Source of the DNA: Paenibacillus aquistagni
GTDB lineage: Bacteria > Bacillota > Bacilli > Paenibacillales > Paenibacillaceae
Reading direction: 5' to 3'
Assembly: GCF_900177815.1 (NCBI RefSeq)
Contig: NZ_FXAZ01000002.1
Span: forward strand, 124,001-188,000
DNA length: 64,000 nt
The position numbers were made by a program, and so were the translations under genes. This document shows positions 17,745 to 26,558 of this stretch, piece by piece. The stretch's first letter is position 1, and every line of letters starts with the position of its first letter. Under the pieces are notes generated by a model. The model was not told the DNA's origin. It worked only from the letters and a program-made list of their open reading frames with translations, and did not search any database.

Positions 17745-18602
17745 TTATTGCTTGTCTGTGCAGATCAGTACTTGCGGCTTCGCCACTTCAGGATGCGGCA
17801 CAATAACCGTGCGCGTCTCAAACACGTCTGATAAGATTTGGCTTGTCATAATGTCCTCTGGTGCCCCATCGGCAACCAGTTGGCCTTGATGAAGCACAAG
17901 TATCCGATCACAGTAAAGCGCAGCAAGATTCAAGTCATGCAATACGGATACAACGGTCAGCCCGCAATCCTGCTGCCACTCCGATATCACATCCATAAAT
18001 TGAACCTGATGATGAATATCCAGATACGTGGTTGGTTCATCCAGCAGCACGAGGCTTGGAGATTGTGCCATCAGCTTGCCAAGCGCAGCCCGCTGACGCT
18101 GTCCTCCGCTTAGCTGTTCAAGCGGCTGTTCCGCAAGCTGTGTCAACTCAAGCTGCTCCATGATGTGATCAACTAAAGCCGTGCTGTCCTGCTTTTCACC
18201 GCCAAACCATGATTGATGAGGGAATCTCCCCATCTCTACAACTTCTCTAACGGAAAATGGAAGGGAAGGCAGCGCTTCCTGCTGAAGCACAGCCATCAAC
18301 TGCGACAGCTCCTTGCGCTTATAAGCTTCGATCGGCTTGTTGTACACCTCGATGTGCCCCGATTGAAGCCGCTCTGCCCTAGATAATAACGACAATAAGG
18401 TCGACTTTCCGCTTCCATTGGGCCCGATAATGCCTACCCATTCTCCATTTTTCACCTGAAAGGATAGATCCTGAAGAATGGCTCGGCTTCCATAAGCATG
18501 ATGAATGTGGCTGATCTGGAGCGCATGCGGACACGCCGCCTGTGCACGATCTTGATCAGGATGAACCCACCCATGTTGCTGAAGGCTTGACATCCGCTTC
18601 AC
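17745..18602 (-). CDS. btuD: Cobalamin/corrinoid ABC transporter ATPase
   Basis: A 285-residue ATPase with Walker A GPNGSGKST, signature LSGGQRQRAA and Walker B LVLLDEPTTYLD. It belongs to the FecE/BtuD branch. The N-terminal ~28 residues (MKRMSSLQQHGW region) extend beyond the usual start, but the ATG overlaps the btuC stop by four bases, which supports it. Position between btuC and cobT behind a cobalamin riboswitch supports corrinoid uptake over iron uptake. Confidence 0.92.
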   Translation of the reverse strand: MKRMSSLQQHGWVHPDQDRAQAACPHALQISHIHHAYGSRAILQDLSFQVKNGEWVGIIGPNGSGKSTLLSLLSRAERLQSGHIEVYNKPIEAYKRKELSQLMAVLQQEALPSLPFSVREVVEMGRFPHQSWFGGEKQDSTALVDHIMEQLELTQLAEQPLEQLSGGQRQRAALGKLMAQSPSLVLLDEPTTYLDIHHQVQFMDVISEWQQDCGLTVVSVLHDLNLAALYCDRILVLHQGQLVADGAPEDIMTSQILSDVFETRTVIVPHPEVAKPQVLICTDKQ

Positions 18603-19678
18603 CCCAGTCGTTGTTTTTTCTTATTTCGAATAAGCAGGTAGGCAAAAAACGGCGCACCGACAAAGGCTGTAACAACCCCGAGCGGGATCTCTGTTGGAGC
18701 CAGAATCGAACGTGCAATCGTATCTGCCCACATGACATAGATCGCGCCTCCGATGGCAGACATCGGCATCAGAAGGCGATAATCCGGTCCGATCATAAGC
18801 CTCAGCATATGAGGAACCACCAAGCCCACAAAGCCAATAACGCCTGATACCGATACCGCTCCAGCCGTTACGAGCGTGGCCGTTAAGAGCACAATCCACT
18901 TGGTCCGCTCAACATGAAGACCAAGATGCGCAGCCTGGCGCTCACCTAGCGACAGCAGATTCAGCGGTCTTGCATAAGCACACAAAATGATAAACGTAAT
19001 CAAAAAGTACGGTGCGATAATCAGGACATACTGCCAGCCGCGAAGCGCTAGACTCCCCATCGTCCAATACAAAATATCATTTACCGTTTGCTTGGACATG
19101 GACACCATGAAGGATACGCATGCGCCAAGGAACGCATTCACCACAACCCCAGACAGAATCAGCGTCTCTATCGCCATTTTCCCCGAATGCCTTGCCATCA
19201 ATAACACAACAAGCAAGGTCATCACAGCGGTTACAAAGGCTACAATAGGGATCGACCATTGTCCGAACAAGGCGAGCTGCAGATTAAAGGTGATCAGGAC
19301 CGCCGCTCCGACGGAAGCACCTGATGAGACGCCAAGCGTATACGGATCTGCCAGCGGGTTGCGCAGCACTCCTTGGAAGGCGGCACCGGCCGTTCCAAGC
19401 GATGCTCCCACGAACAAGGCCAGCATGACTCTTGGCAAACGCACCTTCATCATAATCTGAGCAGAAGCGTCCTCCCACGTAGGCGGGAACAAGTCCTGAA
19501 GTCCCGGGATATGATGAAGCAGAATACGTGTGATCTCTCCAAAAGGCATGTGCACAGACCCTACAGCGAGACAGCCTACAATGGACAATAGGAGCAGCGT
19601 TATACCCGCTGCTCCTATTGCTGTAATTCGACTTAAACCTTTGCTTGATTTCACTTGGTTCTCCGTCATCTTCTTCAC
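18599..19678 (-). CDS. btuC: Cobalamin/corrinoid ABC transporter permease
   Basis: A 359-residue FecCD/BtuC-type permease with about ten membrane helices and the signatures RLPRVMLALFVGASLGTAGA, NPLADPYTLGVSSGASVGAA and GFVGLVVPHMLR. It starts seven bases after the btuF stop and overlaps btuD. It forms the membrane channel for corrinoid import. Confidence 0.94.
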   Translation of the reverse strand: MKKMTENQVKSSKGLSRITAIGAAGITLLLLSIVGCLAVGSVHMPFGEITRILLHHIPGLQDLFPPTWEDASAQIMMKVRLPRVMLALFVGASLGTAGAAFQGVLRNPLADPYTLGVSSGASVGAAVLITFNLQLALFGQWSIPIVAFVTAVMTLLVVLLMARHSGKMAIETLILSGVVVNAFLGACVSFMVSMSKQTVNDILYWTMGSLALRGWQYVLIIAPYFLITFIILCAYARPLNLLSLGERQAAHLGLHVERTKWIVLLTATLVTAGAVSVSGVIGFVGLVVPHMLRLMIGPDYRLLMPMSAIGGAIYVMWADTIARSILAPTEIPLGVVTAFVGAPFFAYLLIRNKKKQRLG

Positions 19679-19684
19679 CCTATC

Positions 19685-20689
19685 TTATTTCACAAGATCA
19701 GGATAAATCGCTTTGGCTACTTCTTTGAGGCCATCAGCGACACGAGGACCTGGACGGCTGATCAGGTTGGAATCCACGCCAATGACATGATTGTCCTTCA
19801 CAGCTGTAATCTGATCCCAGCCTTGACGGTTCTTAATCAGTTCCTCAAGCGGCTTGTTTGTCTCTGTATCAATCAATCCTGCGGAATACAAGATGACATC
19901 CGGATTGCTCTTAATAATGTTTTCTTCGTTAATGTTGATCCAGCCTGTTTCGGTTGCTGCAATATTCTCTGCACCTGCGATCTCGATCAATTCATTCATA
20001 AATTCGCCTTTGCCCACTGTCCAGCCTGGCGAGAATTCGACGTACACCTTTTTCTTCTCTGCCGCATCCTTCACAGCAGCCTGAACATCTTCACGAACCT
20101 TCTTCATGTTGTCCACGATGTCCTTCGCTTCTTGCTGACGGTCCGTAATCTGGCCATACAATTCGATGTTCGAGATGACATCATCATAAGACTTCGGATC
20201 TACCTTGAAGATGCTGATCCCAAGGTCACGGAACTTCTTCACCACATCTTCCTTCATCGAGATGCCTGTGAAGACGATATCAGGGTTCGCTGCAATGATT
20301 GCTTCTTCATTCGGCTTTGTAATGCCGCCCATTTTCGGCTTTGTTGTCGCCGCTTGCGGGTAATCGTCAAAGTCAGAAACCCCTACAATTTCTTGATCCA
20401 AGCCAAGAGCGAACAAGGATTCTGTTTCTGCTGGAGATACGGATACGATGCGCTCTGGAGCCTTGTCAAATGTAAATTCCTCTCCCGTTGCATCCTTCAC
20501 CGTTAGCGGATAGGTCGTCTTTAACGACTGTTCGGATGAATCTGGTTTGGTTGTATGGTCTGTTTGTTCTGCCGCTTGATTGTTATCTTGTGTCTTGTTG
20601 TCCGCTGCTGTGCCGCCGCATGCTGCGAGCATAACGGTCAAGGCCGCAATCATGACAACGACTAGGGATTTGTTCCACCATGTCTTCAT
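19685..20689 (-). CDS. btuF: Cobalamin/corrinoid-binding lipoprotein
   Basis: A 334-residue lipoprotein with lipobox MLAACGG (Cys about residue 23), a spacer rich in polar residues, and a type III binding fold with RIVSVSPAETESLFALGLDQ and GVSDFDDYP. The ATG at 20689 follows GGAGGAACAACCATA; an open frame extends upstream through the leader repeats but lacks a binding site. It is the first large gene behind the cobalamin riboswitch, with about 390 nt of leader after the terminator. Confidence 0.93.
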   Translation of the reverse strand: MKTWWNKSLVVVMIAALTVMLAACGGTAADNKTQDNNQAAEQTDHTTKPDSSEQSLKTTYPLTVKDATGEEFTFDKAPERIVSVSPAETESLFALGLDQEIVGVSDFDDYPQAATTKPKMGGITKPNEEAIIAANPDIVFTGISMKEDVVKKFRDLGISIFKVDPKSYDDVISNIELYGQITDRQQEAKDIVDNMKKVREDVQAAVKDAAEKKKVYVEFSPGWTVGKGEFMNELIEIAGAENIAATETGWININEENIIKSNPDVILYSAGLIDTETNKPLEELIKNRQGWDQITAVKDNHVIGVDSNLISRPGPRVADGLKEVAKAIYPDLVK

Positions 20690-20723
20690 TATGGTTGTTC
20701 CTCCTCTTGAGTACCTTCTCTTT

Positions 20724-20807
20724 TTAACGTTGAGTATCATGTCTTTGACCTCGGGGAGTATCATGTCTTTGACCTCGGAAATACGCTTCCCGCGTTCCCT
20801 CGCTCAA
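20724..20807 (-). CDS. Possible 27-residue leader peptide with an in-frame 8-residue repeat
   Basis: A TTG at 20807 follows AGGAGG (20821-20816) by eight bases and opens a frame of 27 codons ending at TAA 20724. The peptide contains RGQRHDTP and RGQRHDTQ in tandem, made by a 24-bp duplication. It lies in the btuF leader, 34 bp before the btuF start. Ribosome-binding-site quality is good; translation and function are unproven. Confidence 0.35.
   Translation of the reverse strand: MSEGTREAYFRGQRHDTPRGQRHDTQR
20732..20778. repeat. 24-bp tandem duplication in the btuF leader
   Basis: Two identical 23-bp copies (20732-20754 and 20756-20778), both beginning GAGTATCATGTCTTTGACCT, are separated by one base. 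The 24-bp unit keeps reading frames open, consistent with a recent slip or a maintained repeat. Confidence 0.9.
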
Positions 20808-21079
20808 AAGGGTAACCTCCTCTGGCACCTTTCATGCTTGGAAAGCTGCCGCTAAGCACGTGTATCTCATTAAGCCAATCAAGAGCGTGCTCTCCCTAGC
20901 AAGCCGTGATCACGATCGCTAGATGACGAATGGTCATGCGGCAAGCAGAACCCTTCATCATGAAGCAAGCCTCTAGCAGGACTCTTTCTGATCGGACACT
21001 CGGCATAAAGGCAGGTTATATCGCCGAATCGAAATGCTGGCCTTTTCCTAAGTTACACGACCAACACTCCATTCTAGTC

Positions 21080-21115
21080 AAAAAAACCCTGCACCTCCAT
21101 AGCTTGGAGATGAGG
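21080..21115 (-). terminator. Intrinsic terminator of the cobalamin riboswitch
   Basis: On the minus strand CCCTCATCTCCA (21115-21104) pairs with TGGAGGTGCAGGG (one bulge), about 12 bp with a 5-nt loop. Seven T follow (21086-21080). It lies 160 nt past the aptamer and before btuF. Confidence 0.9.
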
Positions 21116-21273
21116 GATTCGCGTTCAAAGGGTTATCCATCCATTACGTCCACTGCAACATGCACTCCGTTGTACACCCAAGCTCTAACCGTTTAGAGCC
21201 AATGACTGCACGACGAATTGATTGATATCCATTGACGACTTCCCTATTCCTCGAGGGGAAACATTTCGTCCAT

Positions 21274-21444
21274 CTTCAGGCAGGTCTCCTGACTTTAGGC
21301 TTTTCCACTCCTCGCCTTCCCATCAGCAGCTGACAGTGGCCAATTGAGGAGCAATGCCTTTTACAGTGGCGGGACCGTACCGGGTTCTCACCGGTTTCCC
21401 TTTTCACTCATCAGCTGCGCCGTTGCAGCTGACAAGACCTGAAG
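21274..21444 (-). promoter_or_regulatory. Cobalamin riboswitch
   Basis: On the minus strand P1 arms CTTCAGG (21444 side) and CCTGAAG (21274 side) enclose the conserved core. This includes AAGGGAAACCGGTGAGAA, ACGGTCCCGCCACTGTAA and the B12 box AGTCAGGAGACCTGCC. It is an excellent match to the AdoCbl-class consensus. It sits between a promoter at 21489-21517 and a terminator at 21080-21115, ahead of btuFCD-cobTUSQ. Cobalamin binding should stop transcription of uptake and assembly genes. Confidence 0.97.
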
Positions 21445-21488
21445 CATGTTCCGTATAAAGTTGTGATCCAGCATGAACTCAATGATTG

Positions 21489-21517
21489 ATTATAAGGGAT
21501 GCTCGTCTAGGTTACAA
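21489..21517 (-). promoter_or_regulatory. Promoter for the cobalamin riboswitch transcript
   Basis: On the minus strand, TTGTAA (21517-21512) and a perfect TATAAT (21494-21489) are 17 bp apart. The predicted start near 21480 lies about 35 nt before the aptamer. Confidence 0.82.
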
Positions 21518-21694
21518 GCGTTTATGTCATTCGACACGATATCATCTTATTTCCATCGGATAGGTTGATATTTGAAACACAACATATTTTATCCATGATA
21601 GGATGTTATGCTCAGCATTAGAGGCTTCTCAGCATGTCTATCAGCTTGATTTCACTATTGTTATCTACCATGGATGAATGCTGTTGAAAACCGG

Positions 21695-21728
21695 AAAAAG
21701 CCTGTTGCGACAGCAGTCTGCAACAGGC
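21695..21728 (-). terminator. Terminator after cobC
   Basis: GCCTGTTGC (21700-21708) pairs with GCAACAGGC (21720-21728). On the minus strand it is followed by TTTTT. It separates the cobD-cbiZ-cbiB-cobC unit from the riboswitch promoter. Confidence 0.9.
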
Positions 21729-21733
21729 TTTGG

Positions 21734-22498
21734 CTATACGAGACGCTCGGCTCGCAGAAATGTCCAAGTATTGCGCTTTAAGCGGGCTATGATCTGCATG
21801 CCGCCGCCAGTTGGCACCTGCGTGTCCCAGAATAAGACACTCGGGAAAGCGAGGGTATACAGACGTCTTACCACTCCTCCATGCGTTAAGATGAGCACCT
21901 CGCTTCGCCTGCATGACCCATGCCTGTGCGACCTGCTCGCATGGGCAGGCTTGTCCGCTGTGCAATAAGCAGCAGGCATGCATTGTCTTCGGCTTTGCAA
22001 TGGGCCCGCTCTGAAGCCGAAGCCCCTCATGGGCCGCTTGGCCTCACGCAGAATATGCTGCCAAGCGGCTTCCGTCCTCGCTTCGAAGCGCTGCCATGAT
22101 TCGCCCTCTGGCGGGATGACGGCCGTCATGTCATCAAGCCAGGCGCGGTATGCGGGGTCCGCTTGCAGGTCCTCGTACGTGAGGCCCTCCCAGCGGCCGA
22201 AGTCAAGCTCTCGCAAGCGGGCATCAAGCATAGCATGCCGTGCGCCATGCGGGCATACCCGCGCCAGTGTGCTGACACAGCGGCGCATGTCGCTTGCAAA
22301 GGCAAGCGGCCGCGTGGCCGCAAGCTTGCGGCGAAGCGGGGCAAGTGCCGCTCTCGCCTCCGGCAGGAGCGGCACGTCGGAGCGGCTTACGTAGCGCCGC
22401 TCGGCATTGGCGCGCGTCACGCCGTGACGCGCCACCGCGATGCGCACAAGCCTTGGGCTTAGCATCGCGGCTCTTTGGCGGCGGGATGGGCGCTTCAT
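21734..22498 (-). CDS. cobC: Histidine phosphatase, likely alpha-ribazole phosphatase
   Basis: About 254 residues. Catalytic-site motifs of the histidine phosphatase superfamily are VARHGVTRAN near residue 20, RELDFGRWEGLTYED, and LILTHGGVVRR near residue 200. Within a cobalamin cluster this is best read as CobC, removing phosphate from alpha-ribazole phosphate or cobalamin phosphate. The ATG at 22498 overlaps the cbiB stop by four bases (ATGA). A ~40-residue Cys- and Arg-rich insert lies between the usual helix ending REAKRP and the second catalytic motif. The 5' half is strikingly GC-rich. Confidence 0.82.
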   Translation of the reverse strand: MKRPSRRQRAAMLSPRLVRIAVARHGVTRANAERRYVSRSDVPLLPEARAALAPLRRKLAATRPLAFASDMRRCVSTLARVCPHGARHAMLDARLRELDFGRWEGLTYEDLQADPAYRAWLDDMTAVIPPEGESWQRFEARTEAAWQHILREAKRPMRGFGFRAGPLQSRRQCMPAAYCTADKPAHASRSHRHGSCRRSEVLILTHGGVVRRLYTLAFPSVLFWDTQVPTGGGMQIIARLKRNTWTFLRAERLV

Positions 22499-23460
22499 AG
22501 CAGCCACCCGCCGCGGAGCCAGAGCGCGGCCAAGCCTAGGGCCACGAACAAGAGCGACGTGCCGCGCAGCAGGCGGCACGTCGCAGGGATGTGCTTCGCC
22601 GCCAGCACCTCCAGCGGCTCGCCCATGTATTCACGGAAGGAGCGTACGCCCTTGTATACGTTGAAGCCGCCTAAGCGAATATGAAGGGCTCCCGCTACAG
22701 AAGCCTCCGGCCAGCCGCTGTTCGGGCTCGGATGCTTGACAGCGTCCGACAGCGCCGTCTTGAGCGCGCGCTTGGCATCCCCAGCGCGGAACAGCCAAGC
22801 GCTTAGCGCCACAAGACCTGCCGTCATGCGCGCTGGAATCCAGTTCGCCAGATCGTCGAGCTTGGCCGAAGCGTAGCCAAGCTTCTCATATTTCTCATTT
22901 TTATAGCCAACCATGGAATCTAGCGTATTGACTGCCCGATAAGCCATTGCTAACGGTGCGCCTCCTAGCAGTGCATAGAACAGCGGTGAAATGACCGCAT
23001 CCACAATATTTTCCGCCACCGTCTCTACAGTGGCTCTGACCAGTTCAGGCTCATCCAGCGTATCCGTATCGCGCCCTACAATCATGCTCGTTTCAAAGCG
23101 CGCTCCGTCCATATCGCCTGCTGCAAGCTTGTTATATACTTTCATCCCTGCATCTTGAAGCCCCTTGACGGCAATCGTGGTTGCGATAAGTATTGCCTCA
23201 ACGCCGTATGACAGCCATGGATGAACAAGCGCTAGTGCCCATAACAAGAGCCAAGTGGCGCCAAAGGCTCCGCCGACAATGACGATGGGAAGCAGAAATC
23301 CTGCCGCCTTGAGCTTATCTTGCGTGAACCATCTGCGCAGCAGCCTTTCCATGCCCGAAATGCATCGTCCAATTCTAATAACCGGATGAGGCAGCCATCT
23401 AGGGTCGCCGAGCAAACGATCCCAAATGTAAGCAATCGTCCAGAGGATCGCAGCAATCAT
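22495..23460 (-). CDS. cbiB: Adenosylcobinamide-phosphate synthase
   Basis: A 321-residue membrane protein with four or five helices. Family motifs are DRLLGDPRWLPHPVIRIG near the start, then ETSMIVGRDTDTLDEPELVR and PLFYALLGGAPLAMAYRAVN. It attaches the aminopropanol (phosphate) arm to adenosylcobyric acid. It is followed by cobC with a four-base overlap and preceded by cbiZ with 33 bp between. Base composition rises sharply in GC toward its 3' end. Confidence 0.96.
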   Translation of the reverse strand: MIAAILWTIAYIWDRLLGDPRWLPHPVIRIGRCISGMERLLRRWFTQDKLKAAGFLLPIVIVGGAFGATWLLLWALALVHPWLSYGVEAILIATTIAVKGLQDAGMKVYNKLAAGDMDGARFETSMIVGRDTDTLDEPELVRATVETVAENIVDAVISPLFYALLGGAPLAMAYRAVNTLDSMVGYKNEKYEKLGYASAKLDDLANWIPARMTAGLVALSAWLFRAGDAKRALKTALSDAVKHPSPNSGWPEASVAGALHIRLGGFNVYKGVRSFREYMGEPLEVLAAKHIPATCRLLRGTSLLFVALGLAALWLRGGWLL

Positions 23461-23493
23461 CGATCCATCTCCTCTCTTTTTCTAAGACCAGCT

Positions 23494-24258
23494 TTATTTC
23501 TCTTTCTGCGTTTGAACCGACTCATAGACTGTCTCATAGACGAGCTGTCCAACAGATGAGCCGATTGTAGTAGCCGTTCCCCCATATAGGTGCTTTCTAT
23601 GGTATGTGCCGCGATTAAGCACCGCGATGACGACAGTATCTGTCGTTGTGCCAGTCGCCACAAGACCTGTCTCAGGATCTTGAATGTGAAGATCCGCAAG
23701 TGCGGCAGCCTTCGCCTCTGCGGCAACCATCAGCAAATTCCATACCGCCGCGTCAGTCAGCTGCGCCTCCAACACGATAACGGTATTAATAGTGCCTGGC
23801 TTCTGAGACATTGCAGCTGCCTCATTACCATTGCGCCCGTCTTCCTCTATTGTCATGTAAGAAGAGAACACCGCTCTTGGCACACCCGCTCTAGCTGCAT
23901 TTGTCGTTCCAGCCGTCGTCGCACAGAGCAGATCGAACTCATCGCCGTGCCGCTCTTGCAATGACAGATGAGAGAGCTTTGCTGCTGTGATGAGGCCTAC
24001 GGTATTGGCCGGATCGTAACCCCAAGCAAGACAAGATTCCCGCATATATTCAGCAGGGTCCTTGCTGTCAAAAAATCTGCCGACCATATGATTGACGATG
24101 CAAGAGCCGTTCATCTCGCCGCCGTTAAATACGGCACTGCTCCATATGCGCGCCTTCTCAGGCAGCTCAATAGCGACATGTGCATCACGCCACGATATCC
24201 TAACGTCTTCCACGACTTGTGCAGCATACTGCTGCTGTCCTGCTCGATAAGGCTGCAT
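23494..24258 (-). CDS. cbiZ: Adenosylcobinamide amidohydrolase
   Basis: A 254-residue CbiZ-domain protein with the family's SSAVFNGGEMNGSCIVNHMV region, LLCATTAGTTNAARAG and, near the C-terminus, TGTTTDTVVIA. It cleaves the aminopropanol arm from adenosylcobinamide to give adenosylcobyric acid, letting the cell remake salvaged corrinoids. GGGAGGTGAGCAC precedes the ATG. It sits between cobD and cbiB, exactly the step it feeds. Confidence 0.9.
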   Translation of the reverse strand: MQPYRAGQQQYAAQVVEDVRISWRDAHVAIELPEKARIWSSAVFNGGEMNGSCIVNHMVGRFFDSKDPAEYMRESCLAWGYDPANTVGLITAAKLSHLSLQERHGDEFDLLCATTAGTTNAARAGVPRAVFSSYMTIEEDGRNGNEAAAMSQKPGTINTVIVLEAQLTDAAVWNLLMVAAEAKAAALADLHIQDPETGLVATGTTTDTVVIAVLNRGTYHRKHLYGGTATTIGSSVGQLVYETVYESVQTQKEK

Positions 24259-24394
24259 GTGCTCACCTCCCGTTCATCATTTTCAAATGCTCATCCATCC
24301 TAAATATATCCGTTACACCTATTGTATACATGCCGCTTCATATTCGAAGGGCATGCAAAGTCGAATGCATGCAAATGGATGTCACAGCAGCTTC

Positions 24395-25561
24395 CTATTG
24401 CATTGACTGTTCAAGCACGTTTCGAAGCAGCTGCACCAGCTTCTCATTCGATGCCCGATCCTTCACCGCTAAACGGAAGTGCCCATCTTCAAGCCCCTCA
24501 TACATGGCACAGCTGCGGATAAGAATGCCGCGTTCGCCAAGCGCTCGCTGAAGACGGGCCGCTGTCCACGGCATCTCGATCCGGCATAAGAGAAAGTTCG
24601 CCTTGCTTGGCCAAGTTGAGATGCCAAGCTCTTGCAATTGAGCTCGCAGCCACTGCCGTTCCTCCCCGATCAAGGCTCTTGTTCGTTGTTCATAAGCCTC
24701 AACTTCTGCGCGATTCATAGGATCGAACAGCGCTTCTCCACCTGCCAGCGCCAGGGCATTAACACTCCATGTAACCTGCTTCCTTCTCATGCCCTCAATG
24801 ATTCCTGAATGTGCCGCCGCATAGCCAAGGCGAAGTCCCGGAATCGCATAGAACTTGGTTAAAGATCGCAAAATGACAAGATGAGGATTGGTCTCGCATA
24901 ATCTAATTAGGGAATAAGATTGCGCCTCGTCCTCATCCAAAAAATCAATAAATGCCTCATCCACGACAAGCGTGTGACCGCAGGCCTCAGCAAGGCTTGC
25001 CGCTTCCATCAGCACCTCGGGGTCATACAGGACGCCTGTCGGATTATTCGGGTGTCCAACAAAGGTCAGCTCTGCATGTGTTACCAGCTCAAACAACCGC
25101 TCAAGCTCTACGCGGTAGTCCTGCTCGGCATGTCCAATCATGGATACCACTTGTGCGTCAAACTGCCGAGACAATAACTCATATTCTGAGAAGCACGGCG
25201 AGGCGATGCCTACGGTGCGCGGCTTCAACGCAAGGAGGACTAGCGCCATGCATTCCGCCGCGCCATTGCCTATCAGCAGCCTCTTCTCATCTATGGATAA
25301 GCGCTCAGCCAAGAAGGACTTCAGCTTGCGATGCCCAGGGTCTGGATAATGAAGCAGCCGCTCTCCAGACTGCTGAAGTGCTGCAATCACACAGGCTGGC
25401 GGTCCCAATGGGTTAATATTGGCACTATAATCCAAGAAGGATTCAGCCGTGCCTCCAAATGCTTTTGCTGCCGTCCATACATCGCCGCCGTGACCATACT
25501 GTTCTATCTTACCGATGTTCAATTCCCCCTTTTGCAACCTGCTTACCAACTCTTTCGTCAT
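24395..25561 (-). CDS. cobD: L-threonine-O-3-phosphate decarboxylase
   Basis: A 388-residue PLP enzyme of the histidinol-phosphate aminotransferase fold. Visible are YGHGGDVWTAA and DYSANINPLGPP at the N-terminus, GHPNNPTGVLYD, DEAFIDF, and the PLP lysine region RSLTKFYAIPGLRLGYA. It makes (R)-1-amino-2-propanol phosphate for CbiB. The start at 25561 gives the usual N-terminus; the frame runs 20 codons further upstream. It is the first gene of the upstream module; no riboswitch fits in the ~147 bp before it. Confidence 0.93.
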   Translation of the reverse strand: MTKELVSRLQKGELNIGKIEQYGHGGDVWTAAKAFGGTAESFLDYSANINPLGPPACVIAALQQSGERLLHYPDPGHRKLKSFLAERLSIDEKRLLIGNGAAECMALVLLALKPRTVGIASPCFSEYELLSRQFDAQVVSMIGHAEQDYRVELERLFELVTHAELTFVGHPNNPTGVLYDPEVLMEAASLAEACGHTLVVDEAFIDFLDEDEAQSYSLIRLCETNPHLVILRSLTKFYAIPGLRLGYAAAHSGIIEGMRRKQVTWSVNALALAGGEALFDPMNRAEVEAYEQRTRALIGEERQWLRAQLQELGISTWPSKANFLLCRIEMPWTAARLQRALGERGILIRSCAMYEGLEDGHFRLAVKDRASNEKLVQLLRNVLEQSMQ

Positions 25562-25708
25562 TCTAATCCTAAGTGTTATGGATTTCAACGAAATGCCAAA
25601 AAACATTGTTGAATCAAACACTGTAACGAAACTGTTAAATGTTGTATAATGATTGAAATTCTAGCGTATACCAGATCGATGGATCTGTGACGGATAAGGA
25701 GGGCTATG

Positions 25709-26182
25709 ATGTCGGTGCATCACAAAACGGCTTGGGCATCGCTGATTGCCGCCATACTGGTCAGTATTTATTACGGCTTCGCGCTGTTCTCCCTCAAAGG
25801 CAGCATTGCTTTATACAACAGTGAAATGATGGCGCTTGCAAGAAATGTGTTCGGCATTGCCCTTGTCTTCCAATCCCTCATGTATTTTACCAACTTCATG
25901 TCCAAGGATGAGCCTGAAGCCAAAGAAATCTCCAGGCAAGTATCAAATCGAGCCAATCAAGCGTCGCTCCTGTTCCTTGTGTCAGCCGTCGCAGGCTGCG
26001 CCTTTTATTTGATATACATCTCCGACACGCGCACGTTACTGCTCTCGCCTCTCGTTTGCGCACACCTTCTTGTAAGTATTTTGCTTGCAGCTTGGATGAT
26101 CAAATATATGGCTGAGCTGATTATTTACTACCGCTCATTTCGAAGCAGCAGCCCTAGCTCAGATGATGCTGAGATAGACTGA
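25709..26182 (+). CDS. Hypothetical four-helix membrane protein
   Basis: A 157-residue protein with four predicted membrane helices (about 10-30, 42-60, 86-106 and 114-138) and a serine-rich acidic tail. I do not recognise the family. The second of two adjacent ATGs is six bases after AAGGAGG, so 25709 was chosen over 25706. A TATAAT at 25645-25650 with a weak CTGTAA 18 bp upstream may be its promoter. It is divergent from cobD. Confidence 0.75.
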   Translation: MSVHHKTAWASLIAAILVSIYYGFALFSLKGSIALYNSEMMALARNVFGIALVFQSLMYFTNFMSKDEPEAKEISRQVSNRANQASLLFLVSAVAGCAFYLIYISDTRTLLLSPLVCAHLLVSILLAAWMIKYMAELIIYYRSFRSSSPSSDDAEID

Positions 26183-26211
26183 AAGCGATTACTTTTAACG
26201 AATATGCATAT

Positions 26212-26251
26212 AAAACGGCTTGTGGTGGAATCATCTGCACAGGTCGTTTTT
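26212..26251 (+). terminator. Terminator after the four-helix membrane protein gene
   Basis: AAAACG-GC-TTGTG pairs imperfectly with CAC-AG-GTCGTTTT around a 13-nt loop, ending in TTTTT on the plus strand. Confidence 0.75.
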
Positions 26252-26558
26252 GATGTTTAACTTCTATCATTCCCTACCTGCACAGCAGTCTAGCCACCTT
26301 ATTACACAGCCACAATATGATTGCCGTGTGCTTTTCTAACACGCAGCCTATATAATTCGAGCTTGCGGCCTTGCAGGCATATAAGGGTCGCTCGGCTGAC
26401 TTCGCAGCAATCATGCAGCTAGAACAGAAATGACTACACGAGTTATGGAGGTTAAAACATCTGATTTGGGACGAGACCTGTTTGTCTTTCCTGCTGCATC
26501 GTTTAATATATAAATAGAGCACGGGTACATATCATACTCAGGACTAATGGAGGCCGCT
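26252..26558. other. Intergenic region before lplA
   Basis: About 300 bp without a supported gene. It ends in the lplA binding site (GGAGG at 26549-26553). Only short open frames without binding sites are present. No riboswitch or recognisable remnant was seen. Confidence 0.5.

Noticed and set aside
19655-20506. A 283-codon plus-strand open frame opposite btuF
   Set aside because: Composition (Cys/His/Leu-rich) and lack of domains show it is the reverse shadow of btuF.
26442-26510. A 22-codon frame starting ATGGAGG before lplA
   Set aside because: No binding site, no conservation evidence, too short to support.
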